NCBI RefSeq assembly: GCF_040892595.1
Contig: NZ_JBFRYB010000001.1
Span: 248,001-312,000, forward strand
Direction of reading: 5' to 3'
DNA length: 64,000 nucleotides
DNA from: Zhongshania sp. R06B22
GTDB taxonomy: Bacteria > Pseudomonadota > Gammaproteobacteria > Pseudomonadales > Spongiibacteraceae
Below the pieces are notes generated by a model, which had not been told where the DNA came from, did no database searches, and saw only the letters and a list, made by a program, of their open reading frames with translations. This document shows positions 1 through 7,876 of the stretch, piece by piece (the first letter of the stretch is position 1; each line of letters opens with the position of its first letter). The translations under genes were made by a program, and so were the position numbers.

Positions 1-284
1 AAAAACGGATATTCCCCCGGAGGCAAAGGCCCGATAAAAATGACGGCACGCCGACCACCCAGTATCACTTTTTCACGATTTAGCTCGTAACTTTCGAACT
101 CCTCTGGGGTTGGGTCTTCATTTTTCACCCATAATTTAATTTTGATATTAGCGGGTATAACCACCACAGCAGGCTCAAATAAATGCTGTCTAATAACTAA
201 TTCAAATTCCGGCTTACCGGCAAAGGCAGGCAAACTGCTAAGCAGACAGAAGACCAAAAATACCGGCGGACTTATTCTCATCAT
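1..284 (-). CDS. cupredoxin-domain exported protein (partial, C-terminus off the left edge)
   Basis: Reading leftwards from the ATG at 284 (preceded by AGGA), the frame is open to the window edge and gives about 94 residues. It begins with a signal peptide (basic start, then VFLVFCLLSSLPAFA) and continues with text typical of the small cupredoxin domain (EFELVI, FEPA, VIPAN, EEFESYELNRE, GPLPPGEYPFF). In proteobacteria such proteins often lie beside the FTR1/P19 iron-uptake genes, so a periplasmic copper or iron-uptake role is likely; those partners would lie outside the window. The copper ligands expected near the C-terminus are not visible. The gene lies 17 nt downstream of the histidine kinase and probably shares its transcript. 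The alternative start is the adjacent ATG at 281. Confidence 0.8.
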   Translation of the reverse strand, partial: MMRISPPVFLVFCLLSSLPAFAGKPEFELVIRQHLFEPAVVVIPANIKIKLWVKNEDPTPEEFESYELNREKVILGGRRAVIFIGPLPPGEYPF

Positions 285-301
285 TATTCCTCGCAAGCCA
301 G

Positions 302-1666
302 TCACTTCCGCTCTCCGTATCTACCGAGTGTTAAACTTTTTTGGGTCTTGATCGCGGGCGTACCTATAGGGAAATCAACGATGACGGCGAGACCACAACC
401 ATTGTCGCCGACCGTCATGGAAATACTTGCACTGTGTAGCTCCGCAATATGTTCCGCAATAGAAAGGCCAAGACCGCAGCCACTGACGCCGGAGTTGTGA
501 CGGTCACCACCGGCGCGATAAAAACGCTCAAACACCCGAGTTTGAACATCCGCTGGAATACCGGGTCCGTTGTCGACAACCCTGAGACGGGTACCAGCTT
601 GTAGGACCTCAATATCGACCTTTATAGAACCGCCGCGCTGGGTATATTTGGAGGCATTGCTGATTAGGTTTTGAATTAATATACCCAGTGCAAAGCGATC
701 ACCATTTACCTCGCCATCAACGCCGTGTAATTCAATCGTCTGATCCTTGGCTACAAAATCCGGATATCGATCAGCAATGATTTCTCGGCTTAAAGCCGCC
801 AGAGACAGGCGCTCAAATTTGGCGGGATAATGGTCTGGTGTCGTGCGATGCAATAACAACATTTGCTCAACTAAATGGGCCAAGCGGTCAACATCGTGTT
901 CTAAACTGAGCACCGACTCATTGTCGTCGCCATACTCATCTCGTAAATTATGCAAATGGATTTTAATCGCGCTAATCGGGGTACGCAGTTCATGGGCGGC
1001 GTCGGCGGAGAATCGGCGCTCGCGTTCAAAAGAGGCATTCAGTCTTCGCAATAGGGAATTGACCGACTCTATTACCGGCATCAATTCACCGGGAGCGTGG
1101 CCAACATCCACAGCACTTAAATCATCGGCGGCTTTACGCCTTAATATCCCTGCCAACACCGCGAGACTTTTTAAACCGTGGCCAATAATCAACCAAATTA
1201 ATAGGCCAGCAACCGGCAGCACCACGATTACCGGTACAATTGATTCCAGAATAACGCTCTCTGCCAGTCGGTAGCGAAGATCCAAACGCTCCGCAATCAT
1301 TATGCGATGACCATTCACAAAGTTAAAATAACTTAGCGTGCGCCAGCGGTAACCATTAAAATTATTTTCACTGAAACCTTCGTTAGCGGCTATATATTGA
1401 TCCGGGGCATGAACAGAGTGCCAAACCAATTTCCCCTCGGCATTAAACAACTGAAAGACCATATTATCGTCGTCTGGCGCCGGCGCATTATTGCTTGTCC
1501 GCAAGGGCACTGACGACAGCTGTAGCGCCATCGACGCCAACTTTTGATCAAATAGATTTTCTGCTTCTGCCATGCTCGAGCGATAGCCATGCAGTGCGGC
1601 GATAAAATTAAGCAGCATTAACGCCGACAGAACACTGACCAATAAAAATCGGCGCAGTGAATTCAC
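302..1666 (-). CDS. sensor histidine kinase, QseC/PmrB-like
   Basis: An inner-membrane two-component kinase of 454 residues. There is a first membrane segment at about residues 7-26, a periplasmic stretch of about 110 residues, a second segment at about 143-162 and a HAMP-like linker. The phosphoacceptor His is H225 in AAHELRTP. The ATPase domain shows the N-box (NLISNASKY), G1 (DNGPGIP) and G2 (GCGLGLS). It starts with GTG inside a GTGA overlap with the response-regulator stop, so the two are translationally coupled. The stimulus is not evident; the downstream cupredoxin gene makes a metal or oxidative signal possible (inference). Confidence 0.93.
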   Translation of the reverse strand: MNSLRRFLLVSVLSALMLLNFIAALHGYRSSMAEAENLFDQKLASMALQLSSVPLRTSNNAPAPDDDNMVFQLFNAEGKLVWHSVHAPDQYIAANEGFSENNFNGYRWRTLSYFNFVNGHRIMIAERLDLRYRLAESVILESIVPVIVVLPVAGLLIWLIIGHGLKSLAVLAGILRRKAADDLSAVDVGHAPGELMPVIESVNSLLRRLNASFERERRFSADAAHELRTPISAIKIHLHNLRDEYGDDNESVLSLEHDVDRLAHLVEQMLLLHRTTPDHYPAKFERLSLAALSREIIADRYPDFVAKDQTIELHGVDGEVNGDRFALGILIQNLISNASKYTQRGGSIKVDIEVLQAGTRLRVVDNGPGIPADVQTRVFERFYRAGGDRHNSGVSGCGLGLSIAEHIAELHSASISMTVGDNGCGLAVIVDFPIGTPAIKTQKSLTLGRYGERK

Positions 1667-2325
1667 TCAGTGCTCCCAAGAATGAAGCCAACACCGCGAA
1701 TATTTTTGATTAGTGTGTGGCCTAATTTCTTCCGCAAATTATGAACATGTACATCCACCGTATTGCTTGTTACTTCATCTCCCCAGCTATACAGTTTTTC
1801 TTCTAACTGCTCCCGAGAAAAGACTTGGCCTGGACGGTCAGCCAGGGCGCGTAAAATTGCGAATTCGCGGCGAGACAATTTTTGCACTTCGCCATCTAAT
1901 CGCACTTCGTGACTCGCAATATTAATTAAGACATTGCCAATTTTAAGTTCTGGTTCGCGCACTGGGGTATTGCGACGCGATAGCACGCGAATACGCGCTA
2001 GTAATTCTTCAAAGGCAAAAGGCTTAGTGAGATAGTCGTCTGCACCCGCATCCAAACCCGAAACTTTGTCAGTGAGCGCATCTCGCGCAGTTAAAATAAG
2101 TACCGGTATACCGGTCTGCAATTTGCGCAATTCTCGCAGTAGCACCAAGCCATCGATGTCTGGTAGACCTAAATCTAATATCAGCAAATCTAATTGGCCG
2201 GCTTCAAAATATCGCCGCCCCTCATTGCCGCTGGCCGCGTGGTCAACCGCATACCCTGCACGCCGCAGGGCTTTCACTGTGCCATCAGCGAGCGATATAT
2301 CATCCTCAATTAACAAAACTCGCAT
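1663..2325 (-). CDS. OmpR-family response regulator, QseB/PmrA-like
   Basis: A 220-residue DNA-binding response regulator. The receiver domain has the acidic pair at residues 8-9, the phosphorylated D51 in LILDLGLPD, the T79 region (LTAR) and K101 in LTKPF. The C-terminal half is an OmpR-type winged helix (SRREFAIL, TVDVHVHNLRKKLG, IRGVGF). It is paired with the kinase encoded immediately downstream by a 4-base overlap. It lies 26 nt downstream of the TPR gene and may belong to the same long transcript. The length is typical for the QseB/PmrA group. Confidence 0.95.
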   Translation of the reverse strand: MRVLLIEDDISLADGTVKALRRAGYAVDHAASGNEGRRYFEAGQLDLLILDLGLPDIDGLVLLRELRKLQTGIPVLILTARDALTDKVSGLDAGADDYLTKPFAFEELLARIRVLSRRNTPVREPELKIGNVLINIASHEVRLDGEVQKLSRREFAILRALADRPGQVFSREQLEEKLYSWGDEVTSNTVDVHVHNLRKKLGHTLIKNIRGVGFILGSTE

Positions 2326-2351
2326 GAATCGACTACACCACCTTTACTAAG

Positions 2352-3038
2352 TCATTTTCGTTTTTGTTGTTCGGTAATTAATTCCAGCACTTCTCGACGA
2401 CGTTCTTGGTCTGCGTAAGCTCGTCCGATACGCCTTGGCGCAGCGTGCGCCAGCTCTAAATACTGCCGCGCCTTACCGAATTCGCGCTGATCTAATAAAT
2501 ACAGCGCGTAAAAATAATTACTATCAATATCAGCTGGCGCCATGGCCAAACCTTCAAGTAAGTAGGCCTCGGCCTTTTTATCACTGCCAAAGGCAATTGG
2601 CCACGGTGGAACTTGAAAATACAAGGAGCCGAGACTGGTGCGCGCTGCAGCCTGCAGTGAACCGCCCCCTAATGCTATAGCATGCTCTAAATCGACTTTA
2701 GCTTCTTTTACCAAGCCCAGCGCGCCTAAACCACCTTTGACGCCGGCATAGCTTGCTTTAATTATGCCTCGCCAAACATAAAGGTCCGGATCAGCTGGCG
2801 ACGCCTGCACGAGGCTATTTGCCCGCTCTAGCAAAACATCGAAGTCCTTCTCCTGCGACTTCTTATCTGCGGGATACTGAGCCTGCGCCCATGCTGTCTG
2901 CAGTTCGGCAACGCCGGCAGACGGCATAAGCTGGATAACGGCTTCTGAACTGCTCACTTCGACGTCATTACAAAACCCCGGCGAGGCTCCCATCAATAAC
3001 AGCATTGCTAGGGTATAAGCACCAGTCATTTTTTTCAT
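2352..3038 (-). CDS. exported TPR-repeat protein
   Basis: A protein of about 228 residues with a signal peptide (hydrophobic run after MKKMTGAY, cleavage near GFC-N). It is followed by helical text with tetratricopeptide character (ANSLVQASPADPDLYVWRG, AEAYLLEGLAMAPADIDSNYFYALY). It is probably periplasmic and acts as a protein-binding scaffold; the partner is unknown. The open frame extends to a TTG at 3041, but the ATG at 3038 has AGGA about 9 nt upstream and is preferred. It sits 11 nt downstream of the SDR gene and 26 nt upstream of the response regulator, linking the biosynthetic genes with the two-component system. Confidence 0.8.
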   Translation of the reverse strand: MKKMTGAYTLAMLLLMGASPGFCNDVEVSSSEAVIQLMPSAGVAELQTAWAQAQYPADKKSQEKDFDVLLERANSLVQASPADPDLYVWRGIIKASYAGVKGGLGALGLVKEAKVDLEHAIALGGGSLQAAARTSLGSLYFQVPPWPIAFGSDKKAEAYLLEGLAMAPADIDSNYFYALYLLDQREFGKARQYLELAHAAPRRIGRAYADQERRREVLELITEQQKRK

Positions 3039-3049
3039 CAATAGCTATC

Positions 3050-3868
3050 CTATTTGATGGGCAAGCTATCACTAATGAGCGACGGTTTGGCATAGCGTAG
3101 AATAATCGCCAACTGTTTTTTCAGCGCTCCGGATACCACTGCCGGAAATAAAGCATTAAGACGGACAAAAAACCGCTCTGGCCACCCCAAATAACGATTA
3201 CTGCTGTTGCGGCACGTCAGGAGCTTAAGTGCCGCTTCTGCCACCACTTCTGGTTCATCGGCCGCGTTACCCAGTTCGGTATTCATGGCCACCACTTTGT
3301 CTGAGTTCATAGCGGTCTTTACCGCTCTAGGCGCCAAGTAGTGCACCGCCAGCGGCTTATTAGCAAATTCTCGCTGCAGTGCCTCTGTAAAGCCCCGCAA
3401 GCCAAACTTGCTGGCGCAATACGCCGTAAAACCCGCGAAGCCAATACCCCCAAAACTAGAACCGACATTGATCACCGCTGCATTTTGACTGCGCAGTAAC
3501 AAGGGCATGAGTTCTCTGCACAGGCGCATTGGCGCCAGCATATTTAACTGTAGCATCTGTTCCATTAACGCGTCGCTGGTGTACGCTAACAGGCCAAACG
3601 ATGATACCCCTGCATTATTTACCAGCACGTCGATGGCCGGACCATCAGCAATGTCCGCACACAGCTCAACAATAGCTGCCGCCGAGGCTAGGTCTGCGAC
3701 CACATAGCGATGACTTCGCGATCTGGCTAAGCCGTCTCTCAACTCAGCTAGGGCCTCGGCACTTCGGCCCACTAATACTAAGTTATGACCCGCCGATGCA
3801 AAGGCGACAGCCATCGCGCGGCCAATACCACCACATGCACCAGTCAGCACAATTGTTAACGCTGTCAT
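3050..3868 (-). CDS. short-chain dehydrogenase/reductase (SDR)
   Basis: A 272-residue classical SDR. The nucleotide-binding motif TGxxxGIG is at residues 9-16, NNAG is near residue 87, the catalytic Ser lies in NVGSSFGG and the Tyr/Lys pair in YCASK. The N-terminal arginine in VGRS suggests NADP preference (inference). The ATG has a strong GGGGAAAA ribosome site. It lies 28 nt downstream of the diiron-oxidase-like gene in the same direction, so it probably oxidises or reduces the product of the ligase/oxidase pair. The substrate cannot be read from the sequence. Confidence 0.9.
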   Translation of the reverse strand: MTALTIVLTGACGGIGRAMAVAFASAGHNLVLVGRSAEALAELRDGLARSRSHRYVVADLASAAAIVELCADIADGPAIDVLVNNAGVSSFGLLAYTSDALMEQMLQLNMLAPMRLCRELMPLLLRSQNAAVINVGSSFGGIGFAGFTAYCASKFGLRGFTEALQREFANKPLAVHYLAPRAVKTAMNSDKVVAMNTELGNAADEPEVVAEAALKLLTCRNSSNRYLGWPERFFVRLNALFPAVVSGALKKQLAIILRYAKPSLISDSLPIK

Positions 3869-3896
3869 TGACTTTTCCCCTTGTCACTCATTATGC

Positions 3897-4568
3897 TCAT
3901 GCAGCGTCTTTAATATCGGCGCTATGCCCTAGCTCGCGGAATATATCGCCATATAGACTATAGAACATAGTGGCGCTGTGAGTAATTTGCGCCTGATCAG
4001 CCTCGTTTTCTATGCGATTCATCAAGCCCTTGAAAAACTCAACATGCTCAACATCCAATGCGCCATGGGAAGTGAGATAAGTGAACGCGCGCTTTGGCAA
4101 ACCCAAGCTGCCGCGAATAGCCTCTGCGGCGCTATCGGCAATCGCGATACTGGTACCTTCAAGTACCTGTACCATCCCGAAAAAACCCAGCGGATTAACC
4201 CGGTTAATCATGTCGTAAGCGTAAGACACCATCAGCTCAGTAGCTGGAGCGGGACGACTATTGCGAACTAATTCGGCATCACCACCACAGGCGGCAATAT
4301 CGTTTAGTATCCACTCCTGATGACCAAGCTCCTCTTCGATATACTCGGCAACGGCGTTGCGCAGCCACTCATGCTGTCCATCTAGACGGCCGCCGCAGGC
4401 CATTAATAGAGGCACGGTGTGTTTTACGTGATGGTAGGCCTGGGTTAAAAAGGCGATGTAATCGTTCAAGCTTAAAGCGCCTGCGACACCGCGCTGAATA
4501 AAATCAATGGTGTATAAAGACTCTCTAGCGGCAGTCGTGTCTGTTTGAAGTTGCTCGTAAAATCCCAT
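3897..4568 (-). CDS. heme-oxygenase-like diiron oxidase (TenA/UndA/CADD-type fold)
   Basis: A 223-residue all-helical protein of the TenA/PqqC-like superfamily. Unlike true thiaminases it carries a metal-ligand set like that of the non-heme diiron oxidases UndA and CADD: E80 and H83 (EELGH), E137 (VLEGTS), and H168-D172-H175 (HxxxDxxH). Known members cleave or oxidise amino acids or fatty acids with O2. Here it is 3 nt downstream of an acyl ligase and 28 nt upstream of an SDR, so the substrate may be an activated or free acyl chain (inference). It is often annotated as a TenA transcriptional regulator, which the metal ligands argue against. Confidence 0.82.
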   Translation of the reverse strand: MGFYEQLQTDTTAARESLYTIDFIQRGVAGALSLNDYIAFLTQAYHHVKHTVPLLMACGGRLDGQHEWLRNAVAEYIEEELGHQEWILNDIAACGGDAELVRNSRPAPATELMVSYAYDMINRVNPLGFFGMVQVLEGTSIAIADSAAEAIRGSLGLPKRAFTYLTSHGALDVEHVEFFKGLMNRIENEADQAQITHSATMFYSLYGDIFRELGHSADIKDAA

Positions 4569-4571
4569 TGC

Positions 4572-6164
4572 TTACTCCCTAACTAAGTCGATGTCCGCGA
4601 TGTCTGCGGCAGTGGATGAAGATATTGCTAATGTTAAATTGACGGATTGAGGATCAATCACATCGCTGAAGCACGCTGTTACTAAATCGTCGTAGTGCGC
4701 CAAAATATCCTGACGACGCAGACGACCATTGGCGGTTAAAAGACCATCCGCGGTGGTAAATGGTTTGGGTAAAGCGACCCAGCGACGAATCTGTGCATAG
4801 TCGGGTAATACGGCGTTGCAGCGACTAATTTCACGGTTAATTTGCTCGCGGCTGAGACCGGCGGCTGGATAAATAAAGGCGCCGCAATATGGTTGCGCAT
4901 CGCCGATCACCATACATTGAAGAATACTAGGGAGCGCCGACAACTCACTCTCTGGCCACTCCGGCGATATATTGCGTCCGTAGCTACTTACCAACAGGTT
5001 TTTACTTCGGCCACGGAGCCATAAAAAACCATCATCATCGAGCTCACCTAAATCGCCGGTTACGACCTCGGCACGTTCCGGTGCGCCAGTATCTAACTGC
5101 AAGTAGCCTTGATAGGCATTGCCGGCAACCATCACTTCGCCATCCACAATTCTGACACTACAATGAGGTAATACCTTGCCCGCAGACCCCGGCTTATCGG
5201 CGCCAGGGGAATTCACACAGACCACTGATCCACACTCCGATAGACCGTAGCCTTCATACACCGGCAGCCCAAATAAGCGCGCCCGCGCAATCAATTCCGG
5301 AGCCACCCGCGCCCCGCCAACAGCGAGAAACTGCAGGCTAGACGGTGCCTGCCACTGACCCTCATCACGGCACGCGATCAAGCCTTTTAAAATTTGCGGC
5401 AGCAACACCGCGCTATCGGGCTTGGTGATGGTTAATATTGACGCCAAGCCCTGAATATCCAAACCGGAGCTTCCAGACCAGCCCAGCGTAGCCAAGCTTG
5501 GTAGCATGACTTCGGCACCACGCAATAGCGCGCTATAAACACCGGCAACGTTTTCGAGGAGGGTCGCCAATGGTAAAACCGCGAGATGCCGACTAAGTGG
5601 CATCGCCTTTAATGCATCATTAAGAGCCGTCGCTGTTGCATATTGGGCCGCTACGGAAAGACACACTCCCTTGGGATTACCGGTAGAGCCGGAGGTATAG
5701 GTAATTTTTGCGGTGTCATAAGGTAGTGGCACCCGATCTATTGCCGCTGGCATGACGCGATAAGCCTTAATCGTCGATAAGCCAGAAAATGGCTGGGACC
5801 TCTCTAAAAAACGACTCCCAAATAAAGTCTTGCCAGTTACGCCAAACCCGCCCTGATCACTGAATAGCGCGTCTACGCCACTGCTATCAACCGCGTGACT
5901 TAACTGCTGAGGCGTAAAGAAAGCCGGCAGCGGAATAAGGGGTACACCGGCACACTGGCACGCTAAATCCACAATAATCCACTCTGGGCCATTGTCGGCC
6001 GCCAGACCGACGCGCTCTATACCCTGCGCCCCAAGCTCTGCGGCAATAGCATCTATTGCTGCCAGCATCTCACGGTAGCTTACAGAGCTGACGTCACCGT
6101 GAAGCGCGGTGCGATCACTAGACTCTGAGGCAAACTTGCGCAGCACCGCAATGATCTTACTCAT
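4572..6164 (-). CDS. AMP-forming acyl ligase (long-chain acyl-CoA synthetase-like)
   Basis: A 530-residue adenylate-forming enzyme. The ATP-binding loop YTSGSTGNPKG is at about residues 156-166, followed by YEGYGLSE and TGDLGELDDDGFLWLRGR. At the C-terminus the position usually held by the catalytic lysine of the A10 motif (NGK) reads NGR (TANGRLRR), so the thioester-forming half-reaction or its rate may differ; this needs an alignment. It overlaps the hemolysin-family gene by 8 nt and ends 3 nt before the oxidase gene, which indicates tight coupling. It probably activates a fatty acid for the neighbouring enzymes. Confidence 0.9.
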   Translation of the reverse strand: MSKIIAVLRKFASESSDRTALHGDVSSVSYREMLAAIDAIAAELGAQGIERVGLAADNGPEWIIVDLACQCAGVPLIPLPAFFTPQQLSHAVDSSGVDALFSDQGGFGVTGKTLFGSRFLERSQPFSGLSTIKAYRVMPAAIDRVPLPYDTAKITYTSGSTGNPKGVCLSVAAQYATATALNDALKAMPLSRHLAVLPLATLLENVAGVYSALLRGAEVMLPSLATLGWSGSSGLDIQGLASILTITKPDSAVLLPQILKGLIACRDEGQWQAPSSLQFLAVGGARVAPELIARARLFGLPVYEGYGLSECGSVVCVNSPGADKPGSAGKVLPHCSVRIVDGEVMVAGNAYQGYLQLDTGAPERAEVVTGDLGELDDDGFLWLRGRSKNLLVSSYGRNISPEWPESELSALPSILQCMVIGDAQPYCGAFIYPAAGLSREQINREISRCNAVLPDYAQIRRWVALPKPFTTADGLLTANGRLRRQDILAHYDDLVTACFSDVIDPQSVNLTLAISSSTAADIADIDLVRE

Positions 6165-6888
6165 ACAGCGCTCGCAAACCTTGGCTATGATTACCTTCTG
6201 ACAGCTGCGAATCGCAGGTGCTAAGTAACATGGCCGTCATCGGCTGCTTGGCAAAAATCTCAATTGCATTGCGGGCATTAACTGCGACCACTGCTGGCCG
6301 AGTGTCGTAGTAACTACCCCAATCAGCCAACTGCACACCTAGGCGCTCACCATTGGCCTCGCAAAGGGTGTATTGCTCCACTCGCAGGCGGCGCAGTAAT
6401 TTCTGTACTTCTGGTGTTGCGGTAAATACCGCCCATTCGGCATCAGCGCGGCAAATCAATGAGGCGAGGGCAATAAACAGCATCTGACTGCTGCCGCGCC
6501 AAGTAGACACCAAATTACCTATCTCTACCAGACTGCTGCGCTCCACCGATCTACCGAGGATATCCCCCAGCAATATCTCGGCGGGCTTCTCCATATACTG
6601 CTCGACGAACAAGGCGTGACCATGAATACCGCGACGCATTCCGAGAACACCCGCAATACCAGGACCTGCCCGCATCAATAGTAGAAAAGGCAGAAACTCA
6701 CGTAACTTGGCGCCATAACTGGCGGAGAATTTGTTAGCAATATAGGTCTCAAGCTCGGCACGCTCTGGCGCGTGGCGATTCACAATACTTAATCTCGGCG
6801 ACATATCCAGCGCCTCATTGAGTTGAGGATTGGTATATACAGCGCCACGGAATCCCTGGGTAACCGCGTTAATCTGAGTCGAATGCAT
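6157..6888 (-). CDS. thermostable-hemolysin family protein (GNAT/LuxI-like fold suspected)
   Basis: About 243 residues matching the thermostable hemolysin family named from Vibrio. The middle and C-terminal text (LVEIGNLVSTWRGSSQ, AEWAVFTATPEV, LRRLRVEQY) has the order of motifs seen in LuxI-type autoinducer synthases and GNAT acyltransferases, so an acyltransfer role is plausible (inference). There is no signal peptide, which fits an enzyme better than a toxin. The start is set at the ATG at 6888, with GAGGG 7 nt upstream. The in-frame ATG at 6915 has no such site. It is the first gene of the co-directional cluster running to position 1. Confidence 0.78.
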   Translation of the reverse strand: MHSTQINAVTQGFRGAVYTNPQLNEALDMSPRLSIVNRHAPERAELETYIANKFSASYGAKLREFLPFLLLMRAGPGIAGVLGMRRGIHGHALFVEQYMEKPAEILLGDILGRSVERSSLVEIGNLVSTWRGSSQMLFIALASLICRADAEWAVFTATPEVQKLLRRLRVEQYTLCEANGERLGVQLADWGSYYDTRPAVVAVNARNAIEIFAKQPMTAMLLSTCDSQLSEGNHSQGLRALYE

Positions 6889-7241
6889 CTTTATGCCCTC
6901 ACATGGAAATTTCATGCTTGTAGCGTAAAGGCCTATCGTTAAGAGAAACTTAAGGAAATTAGCTTGCTGTCAATAATTTGAAAGAAATCGGGCCCATTGA
7001 ATAAGCGGCTCAGACCGCTTGCGGTATCCAGAAACAGACCTACAACCCGAGAATCACAGGAGATAGAGTCCGCTCATCAGGGGAGGTGTTAATAACCGCA
7101 AGGTCTTTATTCGAGCAGGGCGGGTGCCTAGATTGAATGGAGCGCGGGTGAGCATTACCGCAAGGGGATGGTATCGTGCCGTCGAGAAATTACGCCGCTA
7201 ATAAGCGGCGTATATAGAAACATCTATTTTTGATTAAAAGG
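6889..7241. other. intergenic stretch between two minus-strand clusters
   Basis: No convincing gene in about 350 nt. It must hold the promoter for the hemolysin-family/ligase/oxidase cluster (near 6900-7000 on the minus strand) and the end of the LpoB-type cluster. A perfect 8-bp inverted repeat is at 7192-7211. The short string ACCGCAAGG occurs twice (about 7096 and 7160) without an obvious function. Confidence 0.5.
7192..7211 (-). terminator. hairpin after the LpoB-type cluster
   Basis: A perfect inverted repeat, ACGCCGCT-loop-AGCGGCGT with a 4-nt loop, begins 30 nt beyond the stop of the last gene of the minus-strand cluster. The stem is GC-rich but is followed on the minus strand only by AATTTCT rather than a clean U-run, so it may be a weak terminator or an mRNA-stabilising stem. 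Confidence 0.5.
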
Positions 7242-7859
7242 CTATCGAAAGAACATTTTAGCGCCTAGGCCAATAACATCGACATCCACATCATCTAGTT
7301 GATAACGGTCAAAAGTTGCCGTAATTTGAAAGGCTGGGCTGGCATTAAATGCAGCGCCGAACCCAAAGTAAGCATCCCTTCCGTCATCGTCACCGCTCGC
7401 CCCACCGCTGGAATCGCTGATCGAAAATTCGGAGTCCCAGCTTAGAAACCCCAATCGTGCGGTTAATGCAAAACCTGGTGAAAGAGCTTGCGAAAATAGA
7501 AATCCGGCAAAAACACCATCGGTTTCAATTGATGACTGAACCCTCCCTGGCGCGTAGAAGAAGGTGCCATTAGAATTACCGTCGCTGGTGACTTCACCTA
7601 AATCAATATACCCACCTTCAATCGCCAAATTATTTGTGAAGCGATAGCCCAAACCGAAGGCAAAGCCCTCCCCCTCGTTATCGAAATCAAATGAAGTTAA
7701 GCTGCCATCATCTAAAGATCCGCGCATTTCATTCTCTGAAACATCATAGTCGGACAGTAATACTTGAGCTATTAAATAACCGGCGGACTGGTCAGCATTA
7801 GACGTCATAGAACAGACCGCAAGCACTACCGCGCTTATAATATTTTTTGCTTTCATCAT
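7242..7859 (-). CDS. small outer-membrane beta-barrel protein
   Basis: A 205-residue exported protein. A signal peptide (KNIISAVVLAVCSMTSNA) is followed by alternating hydrophobic/polar strands with aromatic ends (FAFGLGYRFTNNLAIEGGYIDLG, FGFGAAFNASPAFQITATFDRYQL), ending in a terminal Phe-Arg (KMFFR). This is typical of the 8-stranded OmpA/OmpW-like barrels found under the outer-membrane beta-barrel domain. It is the last gene of the LpoB/CsgG-type cluster, 17 nt after the CsgG-like gene. No specific substrate or ligand can be inferred. Confidence 0.8.
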   Translation of the reverse strand: MMKAKNIISAVVLAVCSMTSNADQSAGYLIAQVLLSDYDVSENEMRGSLDDGSLTSFDFDNEGEGFAFGLGYRFTNNLAIEGGYIDLGEVTSDGNSNGTFFYAPGRVQSSIETDGVFAGFLFSQALSPGFALTARLGFLSWDSEFSISDSSGGASGDDDGRDAYFGFGAAFNASPAFQITATFDRYQLDDVDVDVIGLGAKMFFR

Positions 7860-7876
7860 GGTTTTCTACCTATTAA

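Noticed and set aside
142..351. Plus-strand open frame of 69 codons
   Set aside because: Shadow of the cupredoxin gene and the kinase 3' end on the minus strand.
843..1274. Plus-strand open frame of 143 codons
   Set aside because: Antisense to the histidine kinase; Ser/Arg-rich composition typical of shadow frames.
3897..4568. Annotation as a TenA-type transcriptional regulator or thiaminase
   Set aside because: No DNA-binding domain, and the full diiron ligand set points to an oxidase.
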